Assembly (NCBI GenBank): GCA_020849475.1
Contig: JADLGE010000010.1
Coordinates: 110,357-174,356, forward strand
Source: Gammaproteobacteria bacterium
GTDB lineage: Bacteria; Pseudomonadota; Gammaproteobacteria; Ga0077536
DNA length: 64,000 nt
Direction of reading: 5' to 3'
In this document: in pieces, positions 16,445-26,882 of the stretch
Layout: every line of letters starts with the position of its first letter
Position numbering within the stretch: position 1 is the first letter of the stretch
The notes under the pieces: model-generated
What the model was told of the DNA's origin: nothing
Database searches by the model: none
Seen by the model: the letters and a program-made list of their open reading frames with translations, nothing else
Made by a program: the position numbers and the translations under genes

Positions 16445-17320
16445 ATGGCGCTGTGCACGCGGCTTGAGTTCAAGCCGCCGTTCGACTGGCCGTTCTTCCT
16501 CGCCTTCCATCGCGCGCGGGCGCTGCCCGGTGTCGAACAGGTCGAGGGCGACAGCTACCGACGCACGGTGCGCTGCGGCGACTATGTCGGGCGTTTGCAG
16601 GTAACACTCGCGGATGATGCCCATGCCCTCATCATTCGCCTGACGCCACACGATGATGCCGCGCTCGCGATGATCATTCCGCGCGTGCGGCGCGCTTTCG
16701 ATCTCGGCGCCCAGCTCGCGCCGATAAGCCAACACCTCGGCAGCGATGCCGCCCTCGCCGCCTTGCTGGCCAAACGTCCCGGCATACGCGTGGCCGGCAG
16801 CGTCGATGGCTTCGAACAATCGGTGCGCGCCATCCTGGGGCAACAGATCAGCGTGACCGCGGCACGCAATCTCGGCGCGCGGCTCGCGGCGCGCTGGGGC
16901 AGTGTCATCGATGACGATGGCGGTGATGAACTGCGCTACGTGTTCCCGACCCCCGCCATGCTCGCCGACGCCGATGTCGCGAGTCTCGGCATGCCCGGCA
17001 AACGCGGCCAGGCGGTCGCGACCCTCGCCGCACGCGTGGCCGACGATGCGAACCTCCTCGAACGCGAAGCAAACCTCGAAGCTTCGATTGCCAAACTGCT
17101 GGCGCTGCCGGGCTTGGGTCCGTGGACCGCGCACTACATCGCCATGCGCGTGCTGCGCGAACCCGACGCCTTTCCCGCCAGCGATGTCGGCCTCATGCGC
17201 GCGCTCGCTGACGAACACGGCGTGCGCCCAAGCGCGAAAGCACTGGCACAACGCGCCGAAGCCTGGCGCCCATGGCGCGCCTACGCCGCCCAACATCTAT
17301 GGATGAAGAATGCCCTGTAG
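16445..17320 (+). CDS. DNA-3-methyladenine glycosylase II (AlkA type)
   Basis: This 291-residue base-excision enzyme has the AlkA N-terminal beta domain (about 1-110, LEFKPPFDWPFFLAFHRARA) and the helix-hairpin-helix glycosylase domain (about 115-290). Key elements are SVRAILGQQISVTAAR, GMPGKRGQA, the hairpin LPGLGPWTAHYIAMR (221-235) and catalytic Asp247 in FPASDVGL. It removes alkylated purines and pyrimidines. Unlike many relatives it is not fused to an Ada domain. Its TAG stop is the first triplet of a B-type palindromic repeat, so the present C-terminus (WMKNAL) may have been set by the insertion of that element. Confidence 0.92.
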   Translation: MALCTRLEFKPPFDWPFFLAFHRARALPGVEQVEGDSYRRTVRCGDYVGRLQVTLADDAHALIIRLTPHDDAALAMIIPRVRRAFDLGAQLAPISQHLGSDAALAALLAKRPGIRVAGSVDGFEQSVRAILGQQISVTAARNLGARLAARWGSVIDDDGGDELRYVFPTPAMLADADVASLGMPGKRGQAVATLAARVADDANLLEREANLEASIAKLLALPGLGPWTAHYIAMRVLREPDAFPASDVGLMRALADEHGVRPSAKALAQRAEAWRPWRAYAAQHLWMKNAL

Positions 17321-17443
17321 GTGCGAATTCATTCGCACATTGAAGGTCATGCACTGCGTCGAATGTCAGATTGAAATCTGACATTCAATCTTGAATCGAG
17401 CGCCTCGGGACTGCCGCCAATGTGCGAATGAATTCGCACCTGC
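17318..17443. repeat. Composite palindromic repeat B-A-B with terminal inverted repeats
   Basis: Two B modules (GTGCGAATTCATTCGCAC at 17321-17338 and its complement at 17422-17439) flank an A module (17362-17385, with drifted centre). The outer ends match as inverted repeats of about 22 bases (AGGTGCGAATTC... / ...GAATTCGCACCT), which gives the unit a MITE-like look. The leading TAG is the stop codon of the AlkA-type gene. The linker GGTCATGC...GTCGAATGTCAG recurs in the element after the giant gene. Confidence 0.9.
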
Positions 17444-17580
17444 CGACCCGGCATCGTTTTCAATTGTTCACGAAGCACGTGGACTCTTGCCCCGACGCTA
17501 CCGAATAGCATGACCTAGCCTGATGCGGCGCTTGGTCTGCGGTCCAGGCAGCGCAACTTATCAGCAACAAGGACGACTCC

Positions 17581-20500
17581 ATGGCTACCCGCCGCGGCAC
17601 TGCCGGCAACGACACTCTCACCGGCACCAGTGCCGCCGACAGCCTGCTGGGTCTGGCCGGCAATGATCGCCTGAGCGGTGGCGGCGGCAACGACAGCCTC
17701 GACGGCGCGGCAGGCGCCGATCAGCTACGCGGTGAGGCCGGTGACGATCGCCTGCGCGGCGGCAACGACGACGATCTGCTCGACGGCGGCGCCGGCGCCG
17801 ACCAGTTGCGTGGCGATGCCGGCAACGACCGCCTGATCTTCGATCGCGCCGACACCCGTATCGACGGCGGCACCGGCACCGACACGCTGCAAGTGGACGG
17901 CGCCGGCACGACGCTCAACAGCGCCGCACTCGCCGCCGCGCGTGCGCTTGAAATCATCGACCTGCGCGGCAGCGGCGCCAATCGCATCGTGATCGACGCG
18001 GCGCTCGCCACGCGCTTATCCGACGACGACATTCTGCGCATCCGCGCCGGCAGTGACGACGAGGTCATCGCCCATGGTGGTTGGCAGGCCGGCGCCAACA
18101 CCGTCATCGACGGCGTGACTTACAAACAGTTGACCCTCGCCGGTGCGACGCTGCAAATCGAGCTTGCCGCCCACACGCTCATCAACGGTGTGCTGCCGCT
18201 GGCCGGCATGAACAGCGGCGATGGCTATCGTCTCGACGGCGGCGCAGCGTTCGATCTAACCGGCATCCGTGTGTCCGGCATCGGCGACTTCAACGGCGAC
18301 CGGCTGGACGATTTTCTGATCGGCAGCTTCGGCGTTGATACGGTGCTCGGCGACAACGTCGGTGCGAGCTACGTGGTATTTGGCCGCGTCGGCACGCCAG
18401 CGGCCAGCGTCTCACTCAACAGTCTCGACGGCACGAATGGTTTTCGCATCGAGGGTGAAGTGGCCGGCGGTCGCCTCGGCGCCGGCGTGCATGGCCTCGG
18501 CGATGTCAATGGCGACGGCCGCGCCGATCTCATCGTCGGCGCACCCTTCGCCAGCCCCGATGCCGTGACATTCGCCGGTTCGAGTTATGTGCTCTACGGA
18601 CAAAGCAGTTCGGCGGCGGTAATGACCGTCGCGACGCTGGTCGCAGGCCAGGGCTATCGCATCGATGGTGGCTTGAACGTTGAACGAACTGGCGCCGCAG
18701 TCAGCAACGCTGGCGACTTCAATGGCGACGGCCTTGATGATGTGCTTATCGGCGGCTACGGCGCGGACAACGGCAGCGCCTATGTGGTGTTTGGCACGCG
18801 CGACAGCATTGCCGCGCCCCTGACATTAAACACGCTCGATGGTCTCCACGGCTTCCGTATGAACGGTGTCAATGGTACTGGCTTGACGGGCAAGGCGGTG
18901 GCCGGCGGCGGCGACGTGAACGGTGATCGCATCGACGATATCGTCATCGGCGCACCCGACGGCACCGGCAGGAGCTATGTGGTATTCGGTCACGGCGGCA
19001 CGTTCGGCTCCATCCAGAATCTCGCCGATCTCGATGGACATACGGGCTTGCGTATCGATGGCGTGGGGCTCAATGCCGACAGCGGGGTCGCAGTCAGCAT
19101 CGTCGGCGACATCAACGGCGACGGCATTGACGATGTGCTGATCGGCGCCGATGACGTCTCCAACAACGCGGAATTTGCTGGCGCAAGCTATGTGATCTTC
19201 GGCCAGCGCGGCGACTTCGCTGCGGTCTTGAGCGTCGACGCCTTGAATGGCAGCAACGGCTTTCGTCTCGACGGCGTGGCCGCCAGCGACTTCAGTGGTC
19301 GCGCCGTGAGCGGCGCCGGCGACATCAATGGCGACGGCTACGACGATGTGCTCATCGGCGCGACGAATGCCGATCCACCGGGGGCTACCGGCGCCGGGGC
19401 AAGCTACGTACTGTTTGGCCACGGCGGCAGCTTCGCCGCGACCTTGTCGCTGGCCGACATCAACGGCAGCAACGGACTGCGCGTCGACGGTGCGCTGACT
19501 GGCGACGGCAGCGGCGGCGCGGTAGCGAGCGCCGGCGATGTCGATGGCGACGGCTATGCCGACCTCCTGATCGGTGCGGTAAGCAGCGATGTCACGGGCT
19601 ACAGCGCCGGCTCGACCTATGTGCTCTACGGGCGCGACTTCACGGGTGCGGTCACGCGCCAGGGCGGCGCAGGCAATGACGCGTTTACCGGCACCACGGC
19701 GGCGGAAAACTTCCTCGGCGGACGCGGCAACGACACCCTCAACGGCGGCAGCGGCGCCGACGTATTACGTGGCGGCGCCGGCAACGATGTGCTGGTGTGG
19801 AACCGCGACGCGCGCGTGCTCGATGGCGGCAACGGCAGCGACACGCTGCGTGTTGATGGTGGCGGCGTGAATCTGAGCCTCGCCCTGCCCGCGATAAGCA
19901 GCATCGAGACCATCGATCTGCGTGCCGCAGGCGCCAACACCCTCGCGCTCGATGCCCTCGACGTGCTGCGACTGACCGACGCGCCCCATCTCATGACCGT
20001 GCGTGGCGACGCCAATGATCTGGTCAATCTCGGCGGGCAATGGCAGAACGATGGCGAAGTAGTCACCGGCTTTACGCGCTACACCCAGGGCGAGGCCAGC
20101 ATCGATATCGCCTCGCCCGTCCGGGTGCTCACGCTCAATCGCCTGTCGCTGGCAACGCTCGATGGCAATACGGGTGTCGAGTTCCACAACCTTGAACGGG
20201 CGAACCCGGTGGTGAACGGCGCCGGCGACATCAACGGCGATGGCCTGTCCGATCTCTTGCTTGGCAGCGGCGACCTGTCACCGGGCGGCCTCAATCATGC
20301 CGGCAACGTGCAGGTCGTCTACGGACGCAGTGGCGCATTCACTTCGCCGCTCGATCTGGCGGCGCTGGACGCAAGCGCCGGCCTGCGCATCGACGGAGCG
20401 GTCGGCAATGCCAAACTCGGTCTGGCGGTCAGCGCCGCCGGGGACGTCAACGGCGACGGTATCGATGACTTCGTGCTCGGGGCGCCCACCGCCAATATCG

Positions 20501-23500
20501 ACGACGGCAGCGCCTACCTGCTGTTTGGCCACGCCGGCGGCGTGCCGGCGCCGGTGGCGCTCGACGCTCTTGACGGCAGCAACGGCCAACTGCTGGTCAG
20601 CGGCGCGACGATCACGCGCGCCGGCAGCGCGCTGGGCGCTGCGGGCGACATCAATGGCGACGGTTACGACGACCTGATCATCGGCACCGGGGCCGGCGCT
20701 GGCGCGTTGGTAGTGTTTGGTCACGGTGACGGGTTCGCCGCCACCCTGGCGCTGACGGCGCTGGACGGACAGCGCGGATTTCGCGTCATTCATGGCGGCG
20801 CCGATATCGGCGCCAGTGTAGCCGGCGCCGGCGATGTCAACGGCGATGGCTTTGCCGACATCATCATCGGCGCGCCCGGTGCCGTGCCCAACGGCGTGAG
20901 TTACGCAGGTTCGAGCTTTGTATTGTTCGGTCATGGCGGCGGGTTCGCGGCGACGCTCGATCTCGACACTTTCAATGCAAGCCAGGGCTTTCGTGTCGAC
21001 GGCCTCAACGTCAACGACTTCGTCGGCACCCAGGTCGCCGGCGCCGGAGACATGAATGGCGACGGCTTTGCCGATCTCCTCATCAGCGCCGAAGGCGCCG
21101 ATCCCGATGGCCGCAATGCCGCCGGCAGCACTTACATCGTGTTTGGTCACGGCGGCGCTTTTGACGCCAATATCAATCTCAACACGCTCGACGGCCGCAA
21201 CGGCTTTCGTATCGACGGCGGCAATGCCGGGGATCGCAGCGGACTGGCCGCCAGCGCCGCCGGTGATGTCAACGGTGATGGTTACGATGATGTCCTGCTG
21301 GGCGCGAGCGAATCATCCGTGGTCGGCAACAGTGCCGGCATCGCCTATGTGGTGTTCGGCCATGGCGGCGTTTTCGACCAGACCCTCAACCTCGGCACGG
21401 CGGGCGCCGGGTCTGTGCTGCAGCTGACGACGGCTATCAATTTCGACCGTGTCGGCGGCTCCGTCAGCGCCGCGGGTGATGTCAACGGTGATGGCTTTGC
21501 CGATGTGTTCCTGAACTCCGGGCCCCTCACCGGGGGTTACCTCGTGTTCGGCCGCGACTTCAACGGCGTCCTCACCCGCGAGGGCACGAGCGGCAACGAC
21601 ACCCTGCTCGGTACCCTTGCCGCTGACGCGCTGGTCGGTGGCCTTGGCAACGATCTCATCGACGGCCTGGGCGGCGCCGATGCGCTGGCCGGCGGCGCGG
21701 GCGACGATACCTTCATCTGGCACGATGGTGTGCGCCGCATCGACGGTGGCGGCGGCAGCGATCGTCTGCGCATCACCGGCACACAAAGCTTGTTCGAACT
21801 GCAGGCCACCAGCGCTGCCACGCTGCAAGGTGTCGACATCATCGATCTGAACGGCATCGGCAATAACGGCCTGCGCGTCAGCCTGCACGGCGTGAGCGCC
21901 GTCAGCGACGCCAATGTGGTGCGCGTGGAAGGCAATGCCGGTGACTTCGTGATCGCCGCGCAGGACAGCTGGAATGCCGCCGGCGGTGCGCCACAGACTC
22001 TCAACGGCCAGCAATACGCGCGCTACACCAGTGGCCCGGCGACGCTGTTGATCGACACCGACATCACGGTGTTTCGCGGTACCGAGATCGCGGCTGCCAA
22101 TACCAGCACAGCACCGGTGATCGGCGGCACGGTGCGCAAGGGCACGGCGGGCAAGGATGTACTGAACGGCACCAGTGGCAACAACACCCTGCAAGGCCTC
22201 GCCGGCGACGACAAGCTCAATGGCATGGCCGGCAATGACCGACTAGAGGGCGGCGCCGGCAGAGACAGCCTGACAGGCGGCGCCGGCCATGATCGGCTCG
22301 ACGGTGGCGCCGGTCGCGACGTATTGCGCGGCGATGCGGGTAACGACACCTATGTCATCGACGACGCGACTGAAATCGTCAAAGGCACGCGTGATGATGG
22401 CATCGATACGGTGCTGTCCAGCGTCAGCTATACGCTCGGCGCGCAACAGGAACATCTGACACTGACCGGCAAACTCAGCATCAATGCCACCGGCAATGGG
22501 CTGGCCAACACCCTCATCGGCAACAGTGGCCAGAACACTCTGGACGGCGGTGCGGGCCGCGACACCCTGCTGGCTGGCGCCGGCAATGACAAACTGGTGT
22601 TCGATCGCGCGGACGTGCGCCAGAGCGGTGGCACGGGTGAAGACACGCTGGTCATCAACGGCGCGGGTGTGGCGCTGGGTCGTGCCAGTCTGGCGCAGGT
22701 CGACCAGGTCGAAGTCATCGACCTGCGCGGCAGCGGCGCCAATCGCCTGGCGGTCGATGCCTTGTTCGCCGACAGCTTGTCTGACACCACCACCCTGCGC
22801 GTACGCGGCGATACCAACGACAGCGTGTTCATCGCCGGCGGCTGGAGCGCGAACGGCACGACCGTCATCGACACGATCACCTACAACGCTTATCAACAGG
22901 GCGCGGTGAATCTGCTGGTGGAAAGCGCTGCGCAGCAGCTCGTCAACGGCGACCTGGCGCTCGCCGCGCTGGATGGCGTCAATGGCTATCGCCTCGACGG
23001 CGTCAGCCCCAACGATGCCACCGGGCGCGGCGTCAACGGCGTGGGTGACGTCAATGGCGATGGTCTCGCCGACTTCATGCTCGGCGCGTTTCTCGCCAGT
23101 CCGGGCGGCCACATCGAAGCCGGCTCGGGCAAGCTCGTTTTCGGGCGAACGACGTCACTCGGCGCGACCCTGGACACCGGCGATGTGGCATCCGATGTGG
23201 TCATGCACTTCAACAGCACCGTGGATGGAGAGCGCATCGGATTCGCCGTCAGCGCGGCCGGCGACATCGACGGCGACGGGCTCGGCGACTTCCTGGTTGG
23301 CGCCTTCAGTTCGCCCCAGAACAACTATGTCGGCAGCGCCTACGTGGTACTTGGCAAAGCGCTGGCTGGATTCGGCGCGAACGTGGCATTGGACAGCCTC
23401 GATGGCAGCACCGGCTTCAAGGTCAGCGGGATTAACGGTTTCGACGGACTGGGATTCAGCGTCGCCGGTGGCGGCGACATCAATGGCGATGGTTTGGACG

Positions 23501-26500
23501 ATTTCATGATCAGCGCCTATGGCTACGACCAGCCGGGAGGTTATGCCGGCGCAACCTATGTGATTTTTGGCCGCACCGATGCTTTCGCTGCAACGCTCGA
23601 TGTCAACAGCCTAGACGGCACGGACGGCTTTCGCATCGAAGGCGCTGGAGCGGGTGATAGAAGCGGGCACGCGGTAGCCAGCGGCGATTTCAACGGCGAC
23701 GGCTTTGCCGACGTCATCGTCGGCGCCAATTTCGCCAGCGGCAGCGAACACTATTCCGGCTCGGCTTTCGTGGTGTTTGGCCACGACGGCAGTTTCACAC
23801 CCACATTGTCTTTGAGCGCCCCCGAAGTGCTGCGCATCGATGGTGCCGTGAGCGGCGACTATGCAGGCTTCGCGCTCGCCTCCGCCGGCGACATCAATGG
23901 CGATGGTTATGACGACATCATCATCGGTGCGACGGGTGTCGATGCTGGGGAGGGCACGGCCGCCGGCGCGGCCTATGTGGTGTTCGGCCACGCCGAGCCC
24001 TTCACCACCATGAACCTCGGCGCGCTTGATGGCGCCACCGGTTTTCGCATCAATGGCGCTGCCGCGGATCAGCAACTCGGCGCCGTCGTCAGCGGCGGCG
24101 GCGATGTCAACGGCGACGGTTATGCCGATCTCATCATCGGCGCATCACTGGCCGACGTCGGCGACCATACCGATGCCGGCGCGAGCTACGTGCTGTTCGG
24201 CCATGCCGGCAGCTTCGCGGCGAACATCGCCACCAGCGACTTGAACGGCAGCAACGGTCTGCGCCTGGCCGGCGTCACGACCAACGATCAAAGCGGCATC
24301 GCGGTCAGCATCGCGGGCGATGTCGATGGCGACGGCTATGACGACATGCTGGTCGGCGCGAGCGCCGCCGACAACGGCGCCGGCCCCAACAACGGCAGCG
24401 CTTATGTGATTGACGGTCGCGACTTCACCGGCGGTGTGGCCTGGCAGGGCAGCGGCGGCGCTGATGTGCTCAAGGGCGATGCCAGCGACGAAATCCTGAT
24501 CGGCGGCTTGGGCGCCGACAGCCTCGACGGCGGCGCGGGCCACGATGTGCTGCGCGGCGGCGCCGGCAACGATGTCTTGGTGTGGGATCGTGAAGACCGC
24601 CTCGTCGACGGCGGCGGCGGCGCCGACACCCTGCGCATCGCACGCGGCGGCGCCGATCTCACCGAAGGCGGTCCAGCTTTGCGCGGCATCGAGCGCATCG
24701 ATCTTGGCGTCGCCGGCAGCAACAGCCTGACCTTGAACGCCACGGCAGTGCGCGCGCTCGGCGACCAGCCGCGCCTGACCGTCGATGGCGACAGCGCCGA
24801 CTTCGTCAACCTGCATGGCCTGTGGAGCAACCAGGGCGAACAGCTTCCAGGTTACGTACGCTTTGCGAGTCACGGCGCAGTGGTCGATGTCGCGAACAGC
24901 ATCGCGGTGGTCAACGATGGCCTGATTGCCCTCACCAATCTCGACGCTCGCTTAGGCCTTGCGCTCGGCGGTGTCGCGGCGGGCGATAACACCGGTGTGT
25001 CGGTGGCCGGCGCAGGGGATGTGAACGGCGATGGCTTCGCCGATTTCATCATTGGCGCCAGCGGCGCCGACAACCATGCTCGCGACCATAGCGGCGCGAG
25101 CTACGTGGTGTTTGGCTCCGCGAATGGCCTAGCACCGGGCATGACGCTGGCGACGCTGAACGGCAGCAATGGCTTTCGTATCGACGGCGCGAGTGCCGAC
25201 GACAGCTCCGGGCAGAGAGTCAGCGGCGCAGGTGATGTCAATGGCGATGGCTTTGACGATGTGCTGCTCGGCCATTTGGGCGATGGCGCCCAGCAACTGC
25301 TGTTCGGTCACGGCGGCAGCTTTGCCGCGAGCCTCGATCTGGCGACGCTGCCTGCGGTCAGCGGCGTGGTGATGAACGCGAATGGCGTCAGCAGTCTCGC
25401 CAGGGCAGGCGATTTCAACGGCGACGGTTTTGACGATTTCGTGTTCGGCGCAAGATTCGCTGACCCGCCGGGAAATTACAGCGGCGCGAGCTACCTCGTG
25501 CATGGAAGCAAGCAAGGCTTGCCGGCCACGTTGGATTTGACCGCCTTGGAGCCGCCGCAGGGCCTGCGCATCAACGGCATCGCGCAAAGCCAAAGCGGGC
25601 ACAGCGTTGCCGGCGGCGGCGACTTCAACGGCGACGGTTACGACGACATCCTCATCGGCGCGCCGCAGATCCCCGTTGGCAACGATCATCCCGGCGCGAG
25701 CTTCCTGCTGTTCGGGCAGGGCGCGGCGCCCGCCGCGCCACTCGATCTCGCCAATCTCAATGCGAGCCAGGGTGTGCGTATCAACGGCGTGAACGCCAGC
25801 GATCGCAGCGGCAAGCTCGTCAGCTTCATCGGCGATATCAACGGCGATGGCCTGGACGATGTGCTCATAAGTTCAAGCGATGCCAGCCCCCATGGCGCCG
25901 ACTCAGGCTCGAACTATGTGGTGTTCGGCACCACCGCACCGTTCAGTGGCGCCTTCAGTCTGGCCGATCTCAATGGCCACAATGGCTTCCGCCTCGATGG
26001 CTCCGCCGTCAATGACGCCGCCAATGGCGTGGCAGGGGTCGGCGACGTCAACGGTGACGGTTATGACGACCTCTTCATCGGCACCCCCTACGCCGGCAAC
26101 GGCCGTGGCTATCTCCTGTTCGGCCATGGCGGCGACTTCGAAGCCGTCAGCGAACCCGGCTTTCTGGACGGTCAGCGCGGGCTGCGCTTCGAGGGCGCCC
26201 TGGACTTCACCTACGCCGGCTTCAGCGCCAGTGCGGCCGGTGATATCGATGGCGATGGCTACGCCGATATCCTGATCGGCGCGCCCGTGGGCAACGGCGG
26301 CGCCGGCTATGTGATCCACGGACGCGATTTCACCGGCAGCGTCACGCAACAAGGCGGCACCGGCAACGACAGCATCACCGGTAGCAGTGCCGACGAGGTA
26401 TTCGTCGGCGGCCAAGGCCGCGATGTCTTGGACGGCGCAGGTGGCGCCGACGTTTTGATCGGCGGCGCCGGCGACGATGTATTGATCTGGCACAGCGGCC

Positions 26501-26853
26501 TGCACAGCCTCGACGGCGGCAGTGGCAGCGACACCCTGCGTGCCGTCGGCAGCGACGTGATCCTCGATTTCACTCAGGCGAACGCGGCGCGCGCGCGCGG
26601 CATCGACGTCATCGATCTCACCGGTAGCGGCAACAATCTGCTTGAGATCACCTTGAGCGATGTGCTGCATATGAGCGACCACAACAGCCTGCGCATCGAC
26701 GGCAATGCCGGCGATGTGGTGATGTCCGGCGGCCACGGCTGGAAGCTGACTGCCGGCGCGCCCGTCACCGTCGGCGGTCAGCAGTATCTGCACTACGACG
26801 TCGGCGGCGCGCAGCTGCTGGTGGATACAGATATCACGCAGTGGGTCAGTTAG
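17581..26853 (+). CDS. Giant FG-GAP / RTX calcium-binding protein (3,090 aa)
   Basis: The protein is one uninterrupted frame with AAGGA ahead of the ATG. It has no signal peptide; RTX repeats start at residue 5 (GTAGNDTLTG). Six RTX blocks of GGxGxDxLx nonapeptides lie near residues 5-85, 692-760, 1334-1400, 1518-1680, 2287-2350 and 2920-2985. Between them are four runs of FG-GAP/integrin-alpha-like repeats, each with exactly seven copies of a D(V/I/F)NGDGxxDxxIGA calcium loop (runs about 203-686, 857-1320, 1790-2280 and 2450-2915), which fits four seven-bladed propellers. A linker of about 100 residues with IDLRGSGAN...LRVRGD recurs after the RTX blocks. I noticed no cysteine. The features fit a type I secreted surface or matrix protein. 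The nearest secretion genes are 28 kb away at 54.4-59.2 kb. The ligand is unknown. Confidence 0.9.
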   Translation: MATRRGTAGNDTLTGTSAADSLLGLAGNDRLSGGGGNDSLDGAAGADQLRGEAGDDRLRGGNDDDLLDGGAGADQLRGDAGNDRLIFDRADTRIDGGTGTDTLQVDGAGTTLNSAALAAARALEIIDLRGSGANRIVIDAALATRLSDDDILRIRAGSDDEVIAHGGWQAGANTVIDGVTYKQLTLAGATLQIELAAHTLINGVLPLAGMNSGDGYRLDGGAAFDLTGIRVSGIGDFNGDRLDDFLIGSFGVDTVLGDNVGASYVVFGRVGTPAASVSLNSLDGTNGFRIEGEVAGGRLGAGVHGLGDVNGDGRADLIVGAPFASPDAVTFAGSSYVLYGQSSSAAVMTVATLVAGQGYRIDGGLNVERTGAAVSNAGDFNGDGLDDVLIGGYGADNGSAYVVFGTRDSIAAPLTLNTLDGLHGFRMNGVNGTGLTGKAVAGGGDVNGDRIDDIVIGAPDGTGRSYVVFGHGGTFGSIQNLADLDGHTGLRIDGVGLNADSGVAVSIVGDINGDGIDDVLIGADDVSNNAEFAGASYVIFGQRGDFAAVLSVDALNGSNGFRLDGVAASDFSGRAVSGAGDINGDGYDDVLIGATNADPPGATGAGASYVLFGHGGSFAATLSLADINGSNGLRVDGALTGDGSGGAVASAGDVDGDGYADLLIGAVSSDVTGYSAGSTYVLYGRDFTGAVTRQGGAGNDAFTGTTAAENFLGGRGNDTLNGGSGADVLRGGAGNDVLVWNRDARVLDGGNGSDTLRVDGGGVNLSLALPAISSIETIDLRAAGANTLALDALDVLRLTDAPHLMTVRGDANDLVNLGGQWQNDGEVVTGFTRYTQGEASIDIASPVRVLTLNRLSLATLDGNTGVEFHNLERANPVVNGAGDINGDGLSDLLLGSGDLSPGGLNHAGNVQVVYGRSGAFTSPLDLAALDASAGLRIDGAVGNAKLGLAVSAAGDVNGDGIDDFVLGAPTANIDDGSAYLLFGHAGGVPAPVALDALDGSNGQLLVSGATITRAGSALGAAGDINGDGYDDLIIGTGAGAGALVVFGHGDGFAATLALTALDGQRGFRVIHGGADIGASVAGAGDVNGDGFADIIIGAPGAVPNGVSYAGSSFVLFGHGGGFAATLDLDTFNASQGFRVDGLNVNDFVGTQVAGAGDMNGDGFADLLISAEGADPDGRNAAGSTYIVFGHGGAFDANINLNTLDGRNGFRIDGGNAGDRSGLAASAAGDVNGDGYDDVLLGASESSVVGNSAGIAYVVFGHGGVFDQTLNLGTAGAGSVLQLTTAINFDRVGGSVSAAGDVNGDGFADVFLNSGPLTGGYLVFGRDFNGVLTREGTSGNDTLLGTLAADALVGGLGNDLIDGLGGADALAGGAGDDTFIWHDGVRRIDGGGGSDRLRITGTQSLFELQATSAATLQGVDIIDLNGIGNNGLRVSLHGVSAVSDANVVRVEGNAGDFVIAAQDSWNAAGGAPQTLNGQQYARYTSGPATLLIDTDITVFRGTEIAAANTSTAPVIGGTVRKGTAGKDVLNGTSGNNTLQGLAGDDKLNGMAGNDRLEGGAGRDSLTGGAGHDRLDGGAGRDVLRGDAGNDTYVIDDATEIVKGTRDDGIDTVLSSVSYTLGAQQEHLTLTGKLSINATGNGLANTLIGNSGQNTLDGGAGRDTLLAGAGNDKLVFDRADVRQSGGTGEDTLVINGAGVALGRASLAQVDQVEVIDLRGSGANRLAVDALFADSLSDTTTLRVRGDTNDSVFIAGGWSANGTTVIDTITYNAYQQGAVNLLVESAAQQLVNGDLALAALDGVNGYRLDGVSPNDATGRGVNGVGDVNGDGLADFMLGAFLASPGGHIEAGSGKLVFGRTTSLGATLDTGDVASDVVMHFNSTVDGERIGFAVSAAGDIDGDGLGDFLVGAFSSPQNNYVGSAYVVLGKALAGFGANVALDSLDGSTGFKVSGINGFDGLGFSVAGGGDINGDGLDDFMISAYGYDQPGGYAGATYVIFGRTDAFAATLDVNSLDGTDGFRIEGAGAGDRSGHAVASGDFNGDGFADVIVGANFASGSEHYSGSAFVVFGHDGSFTPTLSLSAPEVLRIDGAVSGDYAGFALASAGDINGDGYDDIIIGATGVDAGEGTAAGAAYVVFGHAEPFTTMNLGALDGATGFRINGAAADQQLGAVVSGGGDVNGDGYADLIIGASLADVGDHTDAGASYVLFGHAGSFAANIATSDLNGSNGLRLAGVTTNDQSGIAVSIAGDVDGDGYDDMLVGASAADNGAGPNNGSAYVIDGRDFTGGVAWQGSGGADVLKGDASDEILIGGLGADSLDGGAGHDVLRGGAGNDVLVWDREDRLVDGGGGADTLRIARGGADLTEGGPALRGIERIDLGVAGSNSLTLNATAVRALGDQPRLTVDGDSADFVNLHGLWSNQGEQLPGYVRFASHGAVVDVANSIAVVNDGLIALTNLDARLGLALGGVAAGDNTGVSVAGAGDVNGDGFADFIIGASGADNHARDHSGASYVVFGSANGLAPGMTLATLNGSNGFRIDGASADDSSGQRVSGAGDVNGDGFDDVLLGHLGDGAQQLLFGHGGSFAASLDLATLPAVSGVVMNANGVSSLARAGDFNGDGFDDFVFGARFADPPGNYSGASYLVHGSKQGLPATLDLTALEPPQGLRINGIAQSQSGHSVAGGGDFNGDGYDDILIGAPQIPVGNDHPGASFLLFGQGAAPAAPLDLANLNASQGVRINGVNASDRSGKLVSFIGDINGDGLDDVLISSSDASPHGADSGSNYVVFGTTAPFSGAFSLADLNGHNGFRLDGSAVNDAANGVAGVGDVNGDGYDDLFIGTPYAGNGRGYLLFGHGGDFEAVSEPGFLDGQRGLRFEGALDFTYAGFSASAAGDIDGDGYADILIGAPVGNGGAGYVIHGRDFTGSVTQQGGTGNDSITGSSADEVFVGGQGRDVLDGAGGADVLIGGAGDDVLIWHSGLHSLDGGSGSDTLRAVGSDVILDFTQANAARARGIDVIDLTGSGNNLLEITLSDVLHMSDHNSLRIDGNAGDVVMSGGHGWKLTAGAPVTVGGQQYLHYDVGGAQLLVDTDITQWVS

Positions 26854-26882
26854 GGCTTTGCCGCGCCGTGCATTGCATTTCA

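Noticed and set aside
17581..26853. Frameshift or assembly error in the giant repetitive gene
   Set aside because: The frame is continuous and each of the four propeller runs has exactly seven repeats, which a mis-assembly would be unlikely to leave intact.
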